The translations under genes and the position numbers were made by a program. Shown here piece by piece: positions 6,857-14,672 of a stretch of 37,735 bases of DNA. The stretch's first letter is position 1. Every line of letters starts with the position of its first letter. This stretch comes from UBA668 sp049318165. GTDB lineage: Bacteria; Actinomycetota; Acidimicrobiia; Acidimicrobiales; Ilumatobacteraceae. The stretch is from the NCBI GenBank assembly GCA_049318165.1, contig JBMOGW010000003.1:1-37735 (forward strand). The letters run 5' to 3'. Under the pieces are notes generated by a model, which saw only the letters and a program-made list of their open reading frames with translations, was not told the origin of the DNA and made no database searches.

Positions 6857-9129
6857 GGCTCGATCGCCCAGCCGAACATCATCGCGTGGTCCTCGTGGGC
6901 CAGGTTGTGGCAGTGCGCCACGTACGGGCCGACGAAGTCGCGGAACTGGCGGAAGATGATGACCGACTCGCTCGGGTCGAGGTTGATCAGGTCTTCCTTC
7001 GACGAGTCGTCCGGGTGACCGGGGTCGTTCACGGTCTTGTTACCGTTGAAGGTGATCTTGCCGTTGCGCATCATCACCCGGTGCTCCTCCATGTGGAGGT
7101 GGAACGGGTGCACCCAGCCGCCGCCGCCGTTGCGGATCTCCCAGAGGGCGAAGCTGTTCTTCTTCTGCACCGCCAGCGGGGTCTTGCCGTTGGGGTTCTT
7201 GAGGCTGGTGGCCGAGATGGTCGGATCGAACTGGGTGCCGTTGATCAGCCACTCGAGCTCGCCGCCGGCGCTGCCACGCTGCACCTCGAAGATCTTGCGA
7301 TCGTTGAGCATCGTCTGCCAGTTGGCGGGGACGGTGGGGAGCTGTGCCATCTGGCGGGTCGGGCTGGGCATGATGCTGCGGTCGTAGTCCCAGTCGGTCG
7401 ACTTCGGCATGCTGCCGATGACGAACTTGATCATCGGCACCTTGTAGGCCGGGTCCGGTGAGAAGCGCGAGCTGTTGCTCCACATGCGGCCGTCGGGCAT
7501 CTTCATGACGTTGGTGAGGTACACCACGTCACCGGTCGACGTCGGGCTGCCGTCCATGTACTTGCTGAAATCCACGACGAACTCACGACGCTTGGCCGGC
7601 CACAGCTCGAACGAGTTGCGCTCGATCGGGAAGGGCAGGATGCCGCCGTCGGCGGCGACTTCCATGAACTTCATGCACTGCTGGCCGTCCGGGATGCGGT
7701 ACTGGCCCTGCAGGTCGCTGCCGCTGTAGCCGAGCGACACGGCGCTCTTCGGACCCTGGGTCGAGCTCATCAACTTGAACTCGTAGCAGCGAGCGATCGA
7801 GGCGTCGAGGAAGCGCAGACGGTAGCGACGACGGCGCACTTCCATCACCGGGTAGGCGATGCCGTTGACCGTGAAGATGTCGCCCACGAAGCCGTGGTTC
7901 GGGAAGTGCCGGAAGAAGGTCTTGCCCCACCACTCCGGATGCGTCCGGGGGTTCTTGGCTTCGGGGAACTCGCCGAGGCCGTCGTGCATGTCCTGGTGCA
8001 TCGTGACGCCGTCGTCGAGGGCGCAGTCGAAGAACGCCAGCGGGATGTCGAAGTCGACGTTGAACGAACCGTCGGGCAGGTAGCCATTGGCACCCTTGTT
8101 GCGGATACCCGGCAGGCGCAGGCCCTGGCGCTCGTCACCCATGTCGCGACCGTTCTTCGGGTCGTAGATCGGGTACAGGCCGACCATGCCCTTGTAGACG
8201 TTCGAACCGGTGTGGTCCATGCGGTGGTCGTGGAACCAGAAGAAGCTCTGCTTCTCGCGGTCGTCACCACCGGCCGGCCAGTTGAGGTAGAGGTTGTCGC
8301 ACCACATGCCCGGCAGGTAGCCGTGGCTCTTGGGGCCGTAGTTCATGGTGTAGTGCGGGTTGCCGTCGCTCTCCGGCGCCGTGTGGGCGTTGTGGAGGTG
8401 CGTCAGGAACGACCAGTCGGGGGCGCCGAAGTCCTGGCGGTCGAGGTTCGCCGGGTTCTGGTCGAGCTCGTTGATGAAGCGAACGATGTTCGGCTGGCCG
8501 TACTCGGCGTTGATCATCGGGCCGGGGAACTTGCCGTTGAAGCCGTAGATGGTGCTCGGCGGCAGGGTGCGCACCGTGCCGGCCGGGTAGGTGTTGCCCT
8601 GGGCGTCGAACGACGTCGTGGGCTTGCCGAGGCTGTTGATCGGCAGCACCTGCGAGGTGGTGACCGAGTGACCGGCGACCTGGATCTTGATCTTGTAGAC
8701 GAGGGGGTCGGGCGACTTGATGTCACCGCTCCAGATCTGGTGGCGCTCGTTGCCGAGCGAGTTCTGCTGGCCCATGCCGGGCCCGGGGGGCGCCGCCCAT
8801 CCGCTGTACTCGGTCTTCGGGACCGGGGCGAGGGCCTTCGGGATCGGCAGCGCGTCGCTGAACGGCTTGAGGATCAGCGGGCTGGTGGGGAGGACTTCGG
8901 TGTAGAGCGCGCCGGCGACGGCGATGGCGCCGGCCTCGACGAGACCGTCGGAGGTCAGCAGGCCCCGGTTCCGCAGGTCCGGGATCACGATCGAGCCGGT
9001 GGCGCCGACGGCGACGGCGGCGGCTCCTGCAGCTCCCAACTGCAGGAACGTGCGGCGCTGGATCGCAGTGCGCTCTTTGGGCTCCGTCTCGGTGTTGACC
9101 ACGGTGTCGTGGTCCTCGATGGCAGTCAT
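6853..9129 (-). CDS. Tat-exported multicopper oxidase
   Basis: A 758-residue exported copper oxidase that would couple four single-electron substrate oxidations to reduction of O2 to water. Seen: twin-arginine signal with RR at residues 25-26 (RRTFLQLG) and a following Ala-rich segment; all four copper motifs: HLHNAH (244-249), HDH (300-302), HPFHLH (674-679) and the C-terminal HCHNLAHEDHAMM (739-751), which carries the type 1 ligands Cys740, His745 and axial Met750. The large size and motif spacing fit the CotA/bilirubin oxidase/phenoxazinone synthase branch. The substrate (Mn(II), Cu(I), phenols or tetrapyrroles) cannot be told. ATG at 9129 is chosen because AGAAGGGG stands ten bases upstream; a longer frame from 9174 lacks support. 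Confidence 0.93.
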   Translation of the reverse strand: MTAIEDHDTVVNTETEPKERTAIQRRTFLQLGAAGAAAVAVGATGSIVIPDLRNRGLLTSDGLVEAGAIAVAGALYTEVLPTSPLILKPFSDALPIPKALAPVPKTEYSGWAAPPGPGMGQQNSLGNERHQIWSGDIKSPDPLVYKIKIQVAGHSVTTSQVLPINSLGKPTTSFDAQGNTYPAGTVRTLPPSTIYGFNGKFPGPMINAEYGQPNIVRFINELDQNPANLDRQDFGAPDWSFLTHLHNAHTAPESDGNPHYTMNYGPKSHGYLPGMWCDNLYLNWPAGGDDREKQSFFWFHDHRMDHTGSNVYKGMVGLYPIYDPKNGRDMGDERQGLRLPGIRNKGANGYLPDGSFNVDFDIPLAFFDCALDDGVTMHQDMHDGLGEFPEAKNPRTHPEWWGKTFFRHFPNHGFVGDIFTVNGIAYPVMEVRRRRYRLRFLDASIARCYEFKLMSSTQGPKSAVSLGYSGSDLQGQYRIPDGQQCMKFMEVAADGGILPFPIERNSFELWPAKRREFVVDFSKYMDGSPTSTGDVVYLTNVMKMPDGRMWSNSSRFSPDPAYKVPMIKFVIGSMPKSTDWDYDRSIMPSPTRQMAQLPTVPANWQTMLNDRKIFEVQRGSAGGELEWLINGTQFDPTISATSLKNPNGKTPLAVQKKNSFALWEIRNGGGGWVHPFHLHMEEHRVMMRNGKITFNGNKTVNDPGHPDDSSKEDLINLDPSESVIIFRQFRDFVGPYVAHCHNLAHEDHAMMFGWAIEP

Positions 9130-9227
9130 TGTGGGTGGTCCCCTTCTCGTGGAATTGATTCCGGGGCCGCGCACCGTGTCCTGCGGGTTGAGACGTGATG
9201 TCGGCTCGCACAGATGTACCGAGCAGA

Positions 9228-9249
9228 CCTTTGGAAAACCTTCGGAAAA
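9228..9249 (-). promoter_or_regulatory. tandem 11-base repeat upstream of the multicopper oxidase
   Basis: On the minus strand TTTTCCGAAGG is followed directly by TTTTCCAAAGG, ten of eleven bases identical. It lies about 100 bases upstream of the oxidase start in the 195-base gap before the CapA-like gene, which otherwise shows nothing recognisable. The one-turn period suggests a response-regulator or SARP-type site. No promoter boxes could be fixed with confidence. Confidence 0.35.
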
Positions 9250-9324
9250 ACCCTTGAGAAGGGACGTCGCAGGAAAATGGGTCGTGAACTGGGCCGATCG
9301 ACCTAGCGCATCGCCCGTACGGCG

Positions 9325-10488
9325 TCAGTCCGAACGCGTCAGGTGGTCGCCCATCACGGCCCGCGTCCGCTCGAGCGAGACTCGGCGCGCGTCGTCGTGC
9401 GGCGACGGGGGCAGCAGTCGCACAGTTCCGGCTGCTGCGTCGTACCACGTGGGGTACGCGATGGGGCTGTCCGCGGCCCACTGGCCGTCGGCGCCCCGGT
9501 GGAAGGTGATCGACGCGACGACACTGTCGAAGGTGAGCGGTCGCTTCGGGCCCTGGTTGGCCACCAGGTTGCCCAGGCTCATCAGCGCCCACTTGCCGTG
9601 GAACTGTTCGATCGGTTGCAGCACGTGCGGTCCGTGCCCGATGATCAGGTCGATGTCCGGCGAGGCCAGCAGGCGGTCAGCGAGTCCGCGCTGCGCGTCG
9701 CTCCCCTCGCGGTCGTACTCGTCGCCCCAGTGCAGGCTGACCACCACCACCTGTGCGCCGGCCGCTCGTGCCGCGGCCGCATCGGCGAGGATCCGGTCGG
9801 GGTCGATCACGTTGGCCATCCAGCCCGATTTCGGGGCCGACCCGTTGAACCCCCAGGTGTAGGCGAGGTGCGCCACCGGCACGCCGTGCACGTCCACCAG
9901 GGGAATCTCCGCCGCTTCGGCGGCCGCGCGGGCGGTGCCGCTGTGCCCCACCCCGGCAGCGTCGAGGGCGTCGAGCGTGGCCTTTCGGCCGGCAGCGCCG
10001 CGGTCGTTCGAGTGGTTGGAGACGGTCGAGCAGCGGTCCCAGCCAGTGGCGGCGATGCCGGCGGCCACCTCCGGAGGAATGGCGAAGTCGGGGTAGCCGC
10101 TGAGTGGCGTGCCCTCCGGGGCCACCGGCACCTCGAGATGGCAGATGGCCAGGTCGGCGGCACTGATGATCGGGGCGATGTCGGCGAACATCGGGGCGAA
10201 GTCGTACGCGACGCCGGTGGCGGCGCCGTCGAGCCGGGTGTGCTCGACGACGGACGGGTGCGGGAGGATCTCGCCGGTGGCGACGATCGTCAGCGGTCGG
10301 CCACCGTCGGCGCCGACCAGCGACCCCACCGGTTCGGCTGCTGCGGCGTCCGCATCACCGCCGCCCACCTGGGCGCCGACGCTGTGGTTCGGCAGCCGGA
10401 AGCGCACGAAGAGCGCCACCGACGTGGCGACGAGGAACATCGCCACGAGCTGCAGGAGCAGCCGTCGGAGCCGGTCAGTGGGCGGCAT
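9325..10488 (-). CDS. CapA family protein (metallophosphatase-like)
   Basis: A 387-residue protein of the CapA/PgsA family, which takes part in poly-gamma-glutamate or capsule synthesis in some bacteria and has a calcineurin-like phosphoesterase fold. Seen: an N-terminal membrane helix (about residues 10-27), an Ala/Asp/Gly-rich spacer, and the family blocks ATGEILPHP, CHLEVP, SNHSNDRG, SLHWGDEY, IGHGPHVLQP and SLGNLV, which hold the metal-binding Asn, His and Asp positions. The protein would be anchored outside the membrane. No CapB, CapC or other capsule genes are near, so the true role is open. ATG at 10488 starts a frame with a normal signal anchor. Confidence 0.88.
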   Translation of the reverse strand: MPPTDRLRRLLLQLVAMFLVATSVALFVRFRLPNHSVGAQVGGGDADAAAAEPVGSLVGADGGRPLTIVATGEILPHPSVVEHTRLDGAATGVAYDFAPMFADIAPIISAADLAICHLEVPVAPEGTPLSGYPDFAIPPEVAAGIAATGWDRCSTVSNHSNDRGAAGRKATLDALDAAGVGHSGTARAAAEAAEIPLVDVHGVPVAHLAYTWGFNGSAPKSGWMANVIDPDRILADAAAARAAGAQVVVVSLHWGDEYDREGSDAQRGLADRLLASPDIDLIIGHGPHVLQPIEQFHGKWALMSLGNLVANQGPKRPLTFDSVVASITFHRGADGQWAADSPIAYPTWYDAAAGTVRLLPPSPHDDARRVSLERTRAVMGDHLTRSD

Positions 10489-10531
10489 CACGAACCCCAG
10501 TATGAACTCGGGACGACGCGCGGTGGTGGAT

Positions 10532-10580
10532 GGTCGCGCGGTCCGCGCGAGAAATCGCGCGGATCGCGCGATCCGCGACC
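10532..10580. repeat. compound GC-rich hairpin between two genes
   Basis: A cluster of palindromes. TCCGCGCGA (10542-10550) and TCGCGCGGA (10555-10563) form a nine-base stem closed by a GAAA tetraloop; GGTCGCG (10532) and CGCGACC (10574) form an outer stem; and a 20-base perfect palindrome runs from 10558 to 10577. It lies just past the stop of the leftward gene that ends at 10593 and before the CapA gene. It may act as a terminator or RNA-stabilising element; there is no T-run. Confidence 0.5.
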
Positions 10581-10592
10581 CCGCGACCGGCG

Positions 10593-11120
10593 CTACAGGC
10601 GGGGGTGGTCCGGCAGCAGGTGGTGCAGCGCGTCGTCGACGGTGGCGTCGTTGACGGCGGCGTAGGCGCTGCCCAGTGCGCCGAGCCAGGTGAACAGTGC
10701 GATGGCGAGCTCTTCGGCGTGCTCGTCGTCGTCCACGTCCAGCGCCATCTCCGGCGTCGGCGGGTCGCACGTCGCAATGTCGAGCACGCAGTCGCGCACT
10801 TCGCGGATGGCCGACGACGGCAGGCTGCGGCGCAGGTGCTTGGTCATCGGGTGGGCCACGTCGAGCAGGTCGCAGCGGGCGGCCTGGGTGGCACCGCACC
10901 GCTGGGTGGCGACGGCTGCGGCGAGCACCAGTTCCGTCATCACGTCCACGTCGTGCTGCTCGCACCAGCCGCAGAACGCGGCATACACCATCTCGTGCGT
11001 CAGCACGGCAGCGGGTTCGTGGTCGGCAGGGTCGGTGTGCAGGTCGCACACCTCCTTCGCGATCGCCCGGATGCGCACGATCGCGGGGCCGTGCGGCTGT
11101 CGTTCGACGGAAGGATCCAC
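10593..11120 (-). CDS. hypothetical protein
   Basis: A 175-residue protein with no family I recognise. Seen: mostly helical, acidic composition, several cysteines including FCGWCEQH (a CxxC near a His), RCGAT, RCDLLD and two near DCVLDIATCD, which could bind a metal; an acidic stretch ALDVDDDEHAEE; and no signal peptide or membrane helix. A GTG start at 11120 is taken because it follows a TACGCT -10 box by seven bases (leaderless). Longer open frames upstream run into the divergent gene and are shadows. It is divergent from the gene at 11187, with a 66-base gap. Confidence 0.6.
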   Translation of the reverse strand: MDPSVERQPHGPAIVRIRAIAKEVCDLHTDPADHEPAAVLTHEMVYAAFCGWCEQHDVDVMTELVLAAAVATQRCGATQAARCDLLDVAHPMTKHLRRSLPSSAIREVRDCVLDIATCDPPTPEMALDVDDDEHAEELAIALFTWLGALGSAYAAVNDATVDDALHHLLPDHPRL

Positions 11121-11186
11121 GACGTGAGCGTATCCCTCAGGGTTCGTCGCAGGCGGAGTGCCTGCCCCGGGCGCGAGGATGTGCGG

Positions 11187-12005
11187 GTGAACGACGCCGA
11201 CGACGAGCTGATCCGCAGCCTCTACCGCACCGACCCGGAGCAGTTCGTCGCGCAGCGCGATGCCACGGTGAAGGAACTGAAGCGCGCCGGGCAGAAGGAT
11301 CTGGCGGCATCGCTGTCGAAGCTGCGTCGGCCGAAAGTGGCCGAACATGCCATGAACCTGCTCGCCGCGAGCGACCCCGAGCTCGTCGCCGAATGGGCCG
11401 ACGCCGTGGTGGCGGCGGAGGACGAGCAGGCGGCCGTCATCGGCGGTGCGCCGGCGACCGGCCTCGCACCATTGCTGGCGGCGGTGCGGACCGCATCCGG
11501 TCGTCTCGTCGATGCGGCGGCGGCCGGCCTTCCGGGTGGCGGTGCCGCGCATCGCGCCGCGATCGCCGACGCGCTGCGGGCCGCTGCCAGCACGGCGGGA
11601 GCGGCTCGGGTGCGCGCCGGCCTGATGGGAGCGCCGTTCGAGCCGAGCGACGAGTTCTTCCCCGGCACCGAGCACGTCGCCGTGCGGCCGCGCACCATTC
11701 ACCCACCGAAGCCGAAGCCGACGAGGGCCGCCGCTGTGGATCGACCGATCGCCGAGGTCGTGCCGCTGCGCTCGCGCAAGGAGGACGAGGCGGCCCGTCG
11801 TGCGGCAGCGAAGGCCTCCGCCGAGGAGGAACGGCGCCGCCGTGCCGAGGAGGCGGAGCGCCGCAAAGCCCTGGAGTTGGCGAAGGCCAAGGTGGCCGCC
11901 GCGAAGGACCGCCAGGCTGCCGCACAGCGCGACCTCGACGCCGCCACCGACGCGGTCCGCCAGGCCGAGGACGCGCTCGAGGAACTGGAACGTGCGCTCC
12001 CGTGA
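11187..12005 (+). CDS. uncharacterised protein with Ala-rich C-terminal coiled coil
   Basis: A 272-residue cytoplasmic protein. Seen: an N-terminal block YRTDPEQFVAQRDATVKELK followed by KDLAASLSKLRRPKV and MNLLA, a pattern (a residue run around RDxxVxxxxxxGxxxLAxxLxxLRRP) that recurs in many uncharacterised actinobacterial proteins; a middle Ala/Gly-rich part; and from about residue 190 to the end a highly charged coiled coil of Glu, Arg, Lys and Ala. The GTG at 11187 has GAGG eight bases upstream. No enzymatic motif is visible. A structural or nucleoid-associated role is possible but unproven. Confidence 0.75.
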   Translation: MNDADDELIRSLYRTDPEQFVAQRDATVKELKRAGQKDLAASLSKLRRPKVAEHAMNLLAASDPELVAEWADAVVAAEDEQAAVIGGAPATGLAPLLAAVRTASGRLVDAAAAGLPGGGAAHRAAIADALRAAASTAGAARVRAGLMGAPFEPSDEFFPGTEHVAVRPRTIHPPKPKPTRAAAVDRPIAEVVPLRSRKEDEAARRAAAKASAEEERRRRAEEAERRKALELAKAKVAAAKDRQAAAQRDLDAATDAVRQAEDALEELERALP

Positions 12006-12038
12006 ACGTCGCAATCAGCGGCGAGCCCTCACCGACCG

Positions 12039-14126
12039 TCAGTTCGGCAGCGCGAGGTCCGATCGCCAGATCGTGGTGATGCCGGCGCCGAGTTCCAGCG
12101 TCACGTAATACACCTCGCGCGCGGTCGACGTGGCGACGGCGCCCTGCGACACACCGGTCCGCTGTGCGCCGTTCGCCTGCAACGACACACGCTGGGTGGT
12201 CTGGCGGGCGAGGTCGGTGATGAAGACGTCCGTTTGGGCGTTCGTGTCGCCCTCCACGAAGTTGCTCGCGTCGGAGTGGAAGACGAGTTGCGTGCCGTCG
12301 TCGGAGATGGCCGTCGCGAACGACGGTCCGTTCCCCGACGGGAAGACGGCCGGCGACGCCTTCACGACAGCGCCGGTCACGGTGTCGAACCGGAAGGCGT
12401 CGACCTGTTGGTTGGTGTCGACGGCGACCACGGTCGACGCATTCGTCGAGAACGCCACCCAACGACCATCCGGGCTGACGTCGGCGAGCGAGATGTCACC
12501 GTTCAGCGGCTGGCCGGTCGCGGCGGTCAGGTCGACGCGGGTCGTCGTTGCGGTCAGGCGGTCGTGGCGGAACAGGTCGACACGGTTGTTCGTGTCGCCG
12601 GCGACGAGGTTCGAGGCGGCGGAGGTGAACCACACGTCGCGACCGTCGGCCGACACGATCGGCGAGGACGACGAGCCGTTCGCCTTCTCACCCGTCGTGC
12701 CGACGGTGATGCGGGTCGTGGTGCGCAGGGCCGGATTCGGCGACGAGAGATCACGGACGTAGATGTCGTAGGTCTGCCAGGTGTCGCCGGGCACCGGGAA
12801 TGCCTCGGGGGCGAGACCACGGTTGGTCGATTCGAACGCTACGACGGTGCCGGCGTCGTTGATGGACGGGTTGCGATTGTCGTTGTTCACACCGGTGGCG
12901 GTGAGTTGCGGCTGCGAACCGTCGGACCGCACCGACACTCGTTCGGTGGTGCCCGCCGCTCGGTTGCGAAGGAAGACGTCGCGCCCGCCGATGGTGTCAC
13001 CGGACACCAGGTCGTTGGCGCTGGAGGCGAAGACGATGTGGCTCGCCGTCGGTGTCATGCGACCCATCTCGCTCGCGAGACCACCGCCTCGCCCGTTCGA
13101 GTCGACCGAGACCAACTCGACGGTGTCATCGGTCAGCGTCGACGTAGCCCCGGTGTCGAGCAGCAGCACGTCGTCGCGGAAGTTGTCGATCTGGTCGTAG
13201 TCCGTGCCGGTGGTCTGCAGCAGCGGGTCGTTGACGACCGGCACGAGGTCTGACGACGACGACCGGAACAGCACGTACCGACCGTCGGCACTCACGACGG
13301 GGTCGGCACCGCCCCGGTCGGCAGGGAGCGCAAGGCCCGGCCCGAGGACGCCGGCACCGGCAGCGAACACACACTTCGCGTTGGGCCCTGCGTCGACGAC
13401 GAGCTGCACCTCGGCGGCCGACAGGGCCCTTCGATACACGGCCGGTTCGTCGATCGTGCCGCGGAACGCCAGCGGGTCGCCGATGCCCACCAGGCTCCCG
13501 ACGCGGAATGGCACCTGGCTCGCCGCGTTCAGCGAGCCGCCTTGCGACAGTACTGACAGCCGTTGGGCGCCGTCGACGTAGATCGCGACCTCGCTGGGGC
13601 TCCAGGTCGCCGCAACGTGATGGAAGCCGCCGTCGAACAGCTCGGGGACGGGCGTGCGCACCTCCATCGGGCGGCGGGCCGACTGGTCGTCGGTCATCCA
13701 CAGCAGGTCGGTGCCGCTCACCATCAGCGCGTATCCCCGCGCCGAGTCGTCGGCGCTCGGGAAGTCCCATCGGCCCATCACGGTCTGCGCGCCGGTCGAC
13801 GTCACGGGCCGTATCCAGGCCTCGACGGTCACTCCGCTGGTCGTGGTGCCGAGTGAGGTGGTGCCGAACACGTTCGTACCGGAGAACTGGAAGCCACGGC
13901 CGAAGAACGCGTCGGCGAAGTCGACGTTCCCGCCGAGGTCGGGACCCACGCTGGCGAGCGCGTCGTCCTCGCCCTTCCACCAGCCGAGGAGGTCGTCCGG
14001 CGAGACGACGCATCCGGGCACCGTCACCGTGATGACGTCGGCGTTCACCCGGTCGAGGGTCGCGACGTGCAGCGAGACGAGCGCCACGGAGAGCGCGGCG
14101 CTTGCGACAATCTTGACCTTGCGCAT
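12039..14126 (-). CDS. secreted LamG-domain plus TolB-like propeller protein
   Basis: A 695-residue secreted protein. Seen: a Sec signal peptide (about residues 1-29); a LamG/concanavalin-like jelly roll at about 45-245, with the typical VTVEAWIRP, FHHVAATWS, VAIYVDG and GTIDEPAVYRRALSAAEV blocks; then six repeats resembling PD40/TolB propeller blades (SADGRYVLF, TASHIVFAS, DAGTVVAFES, SADGRDVWF, SPDGRWVAFS, SDDGTQLVF), most followed by a DTN-x-x-x-DVF motif. LamG domains often bind glycans or proteins at the cell surface; the propeller is probably another binding platform. There is no sorting signal, so it may be released. The ATG at 14126 follows a TACGGT -10 box by six bases, with a perfect palindrome upstream. 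Confidence 0.85.
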   Translation of the reverse strand: MRKVKIVASAALSVALVSLHVATLDRVNADVITVTVPGCVVSPDDLLGWWKGEDDALASVGPDLGGNVDFADAFFGRGFQFSGTNVFGTTSLGTTTSGVTVEAWIRPVTSTGAQTVMGRWDFPSADDSARGYALMVSGTDLLWMTDDQSARRPMEVRTPVPELFDGGFHHVAATWSPSEVAIYVDGAQRLSVLSQGGSLNAASQVPFRVGSLVGIGDPLAFRGTIDEPAVYRRALSAAEVQLVVDAGPNAKCVFAAGAGVLGPGLALPADRGGADPVVSADGRYVLFRSSSSDLVPVVNDPLLQTTGTDYDQIDNFRDDVLLLDTGATSTLTDDTVELVSVDSNGRGGGLASEMGRMTPTASHIVFASSANDLVSGDTIGGRDVFLRNRAAGTTERVSVRSDGSQPQLTATGVNNDNRNPSINDAGTVVAFESTNRGLAPEAFPVPGDTWQTYDIYVRDLSSPNPALRTTTRITVGTTGEKANGSSSSPIVSADGRDVWFTSAASNLVAGDTNNRVDLFRHDRLTATTTRVDLTAATGQPLNGDISLADVSPDGRWVAFSTNASTVVAVDTNQQVDAFRFDTVTGAVVKASPAVFPSGNGPSFATAISDDGTQLVFHSDASNFVEGDTNAQTDVFITDLARQTTQRVSLQANGAQRTGVSQGAVATSTAREVYYVTLELGAGITTIWRSDLALPN

Positions 14127-14168
14127 TCACGGACCGTAACGAACCGTCGCGCATCCCGGAAGGCCGAT

Positions 14169-14184
14169 CGGTGAACGTTCACCG
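14169..14184. promoter_or_regulatory. 16-base perfect palindrome, probable operator
   Basis: CGGTGAACGTTCACCG reads the same on both strands. It lies 43 bases upstream of the propeller gene start, just beyond the -35 position of the TACGGT promoter (14138-14133). A further half-like TGTTCACC occurs at 14199. The rest of the 14127-14250 gap shows nothing else recognisable. The binding protein is unknown. Confidence 0.45.
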
Positions 14185-14250
14185 TGCGGCACGGGCACTG
14201 TTCACCCGGGCGTCGCCGTGGCGCAACAGCCACCGAGACGACGGTGCCCG

Positions 14251-14284
14251 AAAAACCAAACAGCCCGGCGCTCGAGAGCACCGG
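14251..14284 (-). terminator. rho-independent terminator after tRNA-Leu
   Basis: On the minus strand the sequence CCGGTGCTC-TC-GAGCGCCGG (14284 to 14265) folds into a stem of eight to nine pairs with one G-U pair, followed by GCTGTTTGGTTTTT. It stands directly downstream of the tRNA and would end its transcript. Confidence 0.75.
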
Positions 14285-14290
14285 ACTTTG

Positions 14291-14377
14291 TGGTGTCGGA
14301 GGGGGGACTTGAACCCCCACGAACTTACGTTCACTAGCCCCTCAAGCTAGCGCGTCTGCCTATTCCGCCACTCCGAC
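14291..14377 (-). tRNA. tRNA-Leu (anticodon GAG)
   Basis: An 87-base tRNA including an encoded 3' CCA. Seen: acceptor stem GTCGGAG pairing with CTCCGAC at the other end, discriminator A then CCA; D-arm region with TGGCGGAATAGGCAGACGC; anticodon stem CTAGC/GCTAG around the loop TTGAGGG, giving anticodon GAG for CUC (and CUU) codons; a long variable arm (TGAACGTAAGTTCG) as expected for class II tRNA-Leu; and the T-arm GGGGGTTCAAGTCCCCC. It follows secG and is followed by a terminator. Confidence 0.96.
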
Positions 14378-14407
14378 GTGGTGAGTGATCACGTTATCTG
14401 GGGGTGC

Positions 14408-14647
14408 TCAGCGCACCAACAGGAAACTCAGTGCGACGACGGTGCCGAGCCACAGGATGCCGGCCACCGTGGTGATGCGGGTGAGGTTCCGCTCGGCAGC
14501 CGTGCTGCCGAGGGCCGTCGTGCCCGCGCCACCGAACATATCGCTCAGACCGCCACCGCGGCCGCTGTGCATGAGCACGCCGGCCACCATCGCGATGAGC
14601 GAGAGGATGTTCACGACGAGGGTGAGGTACAGGATGAAGTCGCGCAC
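14408..14647 (-). CDS. secG: preprotein translocase subunit SecG
   Basis: A 79-residue membrane protein, the small SecG subunit that assists SecYE/SecA-driven protein export. Seen: two membrane helices (about residues 5-26 and 57-77) joined by the conserved Gly-rich loop HSGRGGGLSDMFGG, which is diagnostic for the family. GTG start at 14647, 25 bases after the transporter ATPase stop, so it may be cotranscribed with that gene. In most actinobacteria secG directly follows tpiA; here the peptide transporter stands between them. Confidence 0.93.
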   Translation of the reverse strand: MRDFILYLTLVVNILSLIAMVAGVLMHSGRGGGLSDMFGGAGTTALGSTAAERNLTRITTVAGILWLGTVVALSFLLVR

Positions 14648-14672
14648 GGCGGGAAATCCTAGCGGTCAACCG

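Noticed and set aside
12039..14126. Antisense open frames of more than 200 codons over the propeller gene and elsewhere
   Set aside because: High GC content makes long shadow frames common; none carries a recognisable domain or a fitting ribosome-binding site.
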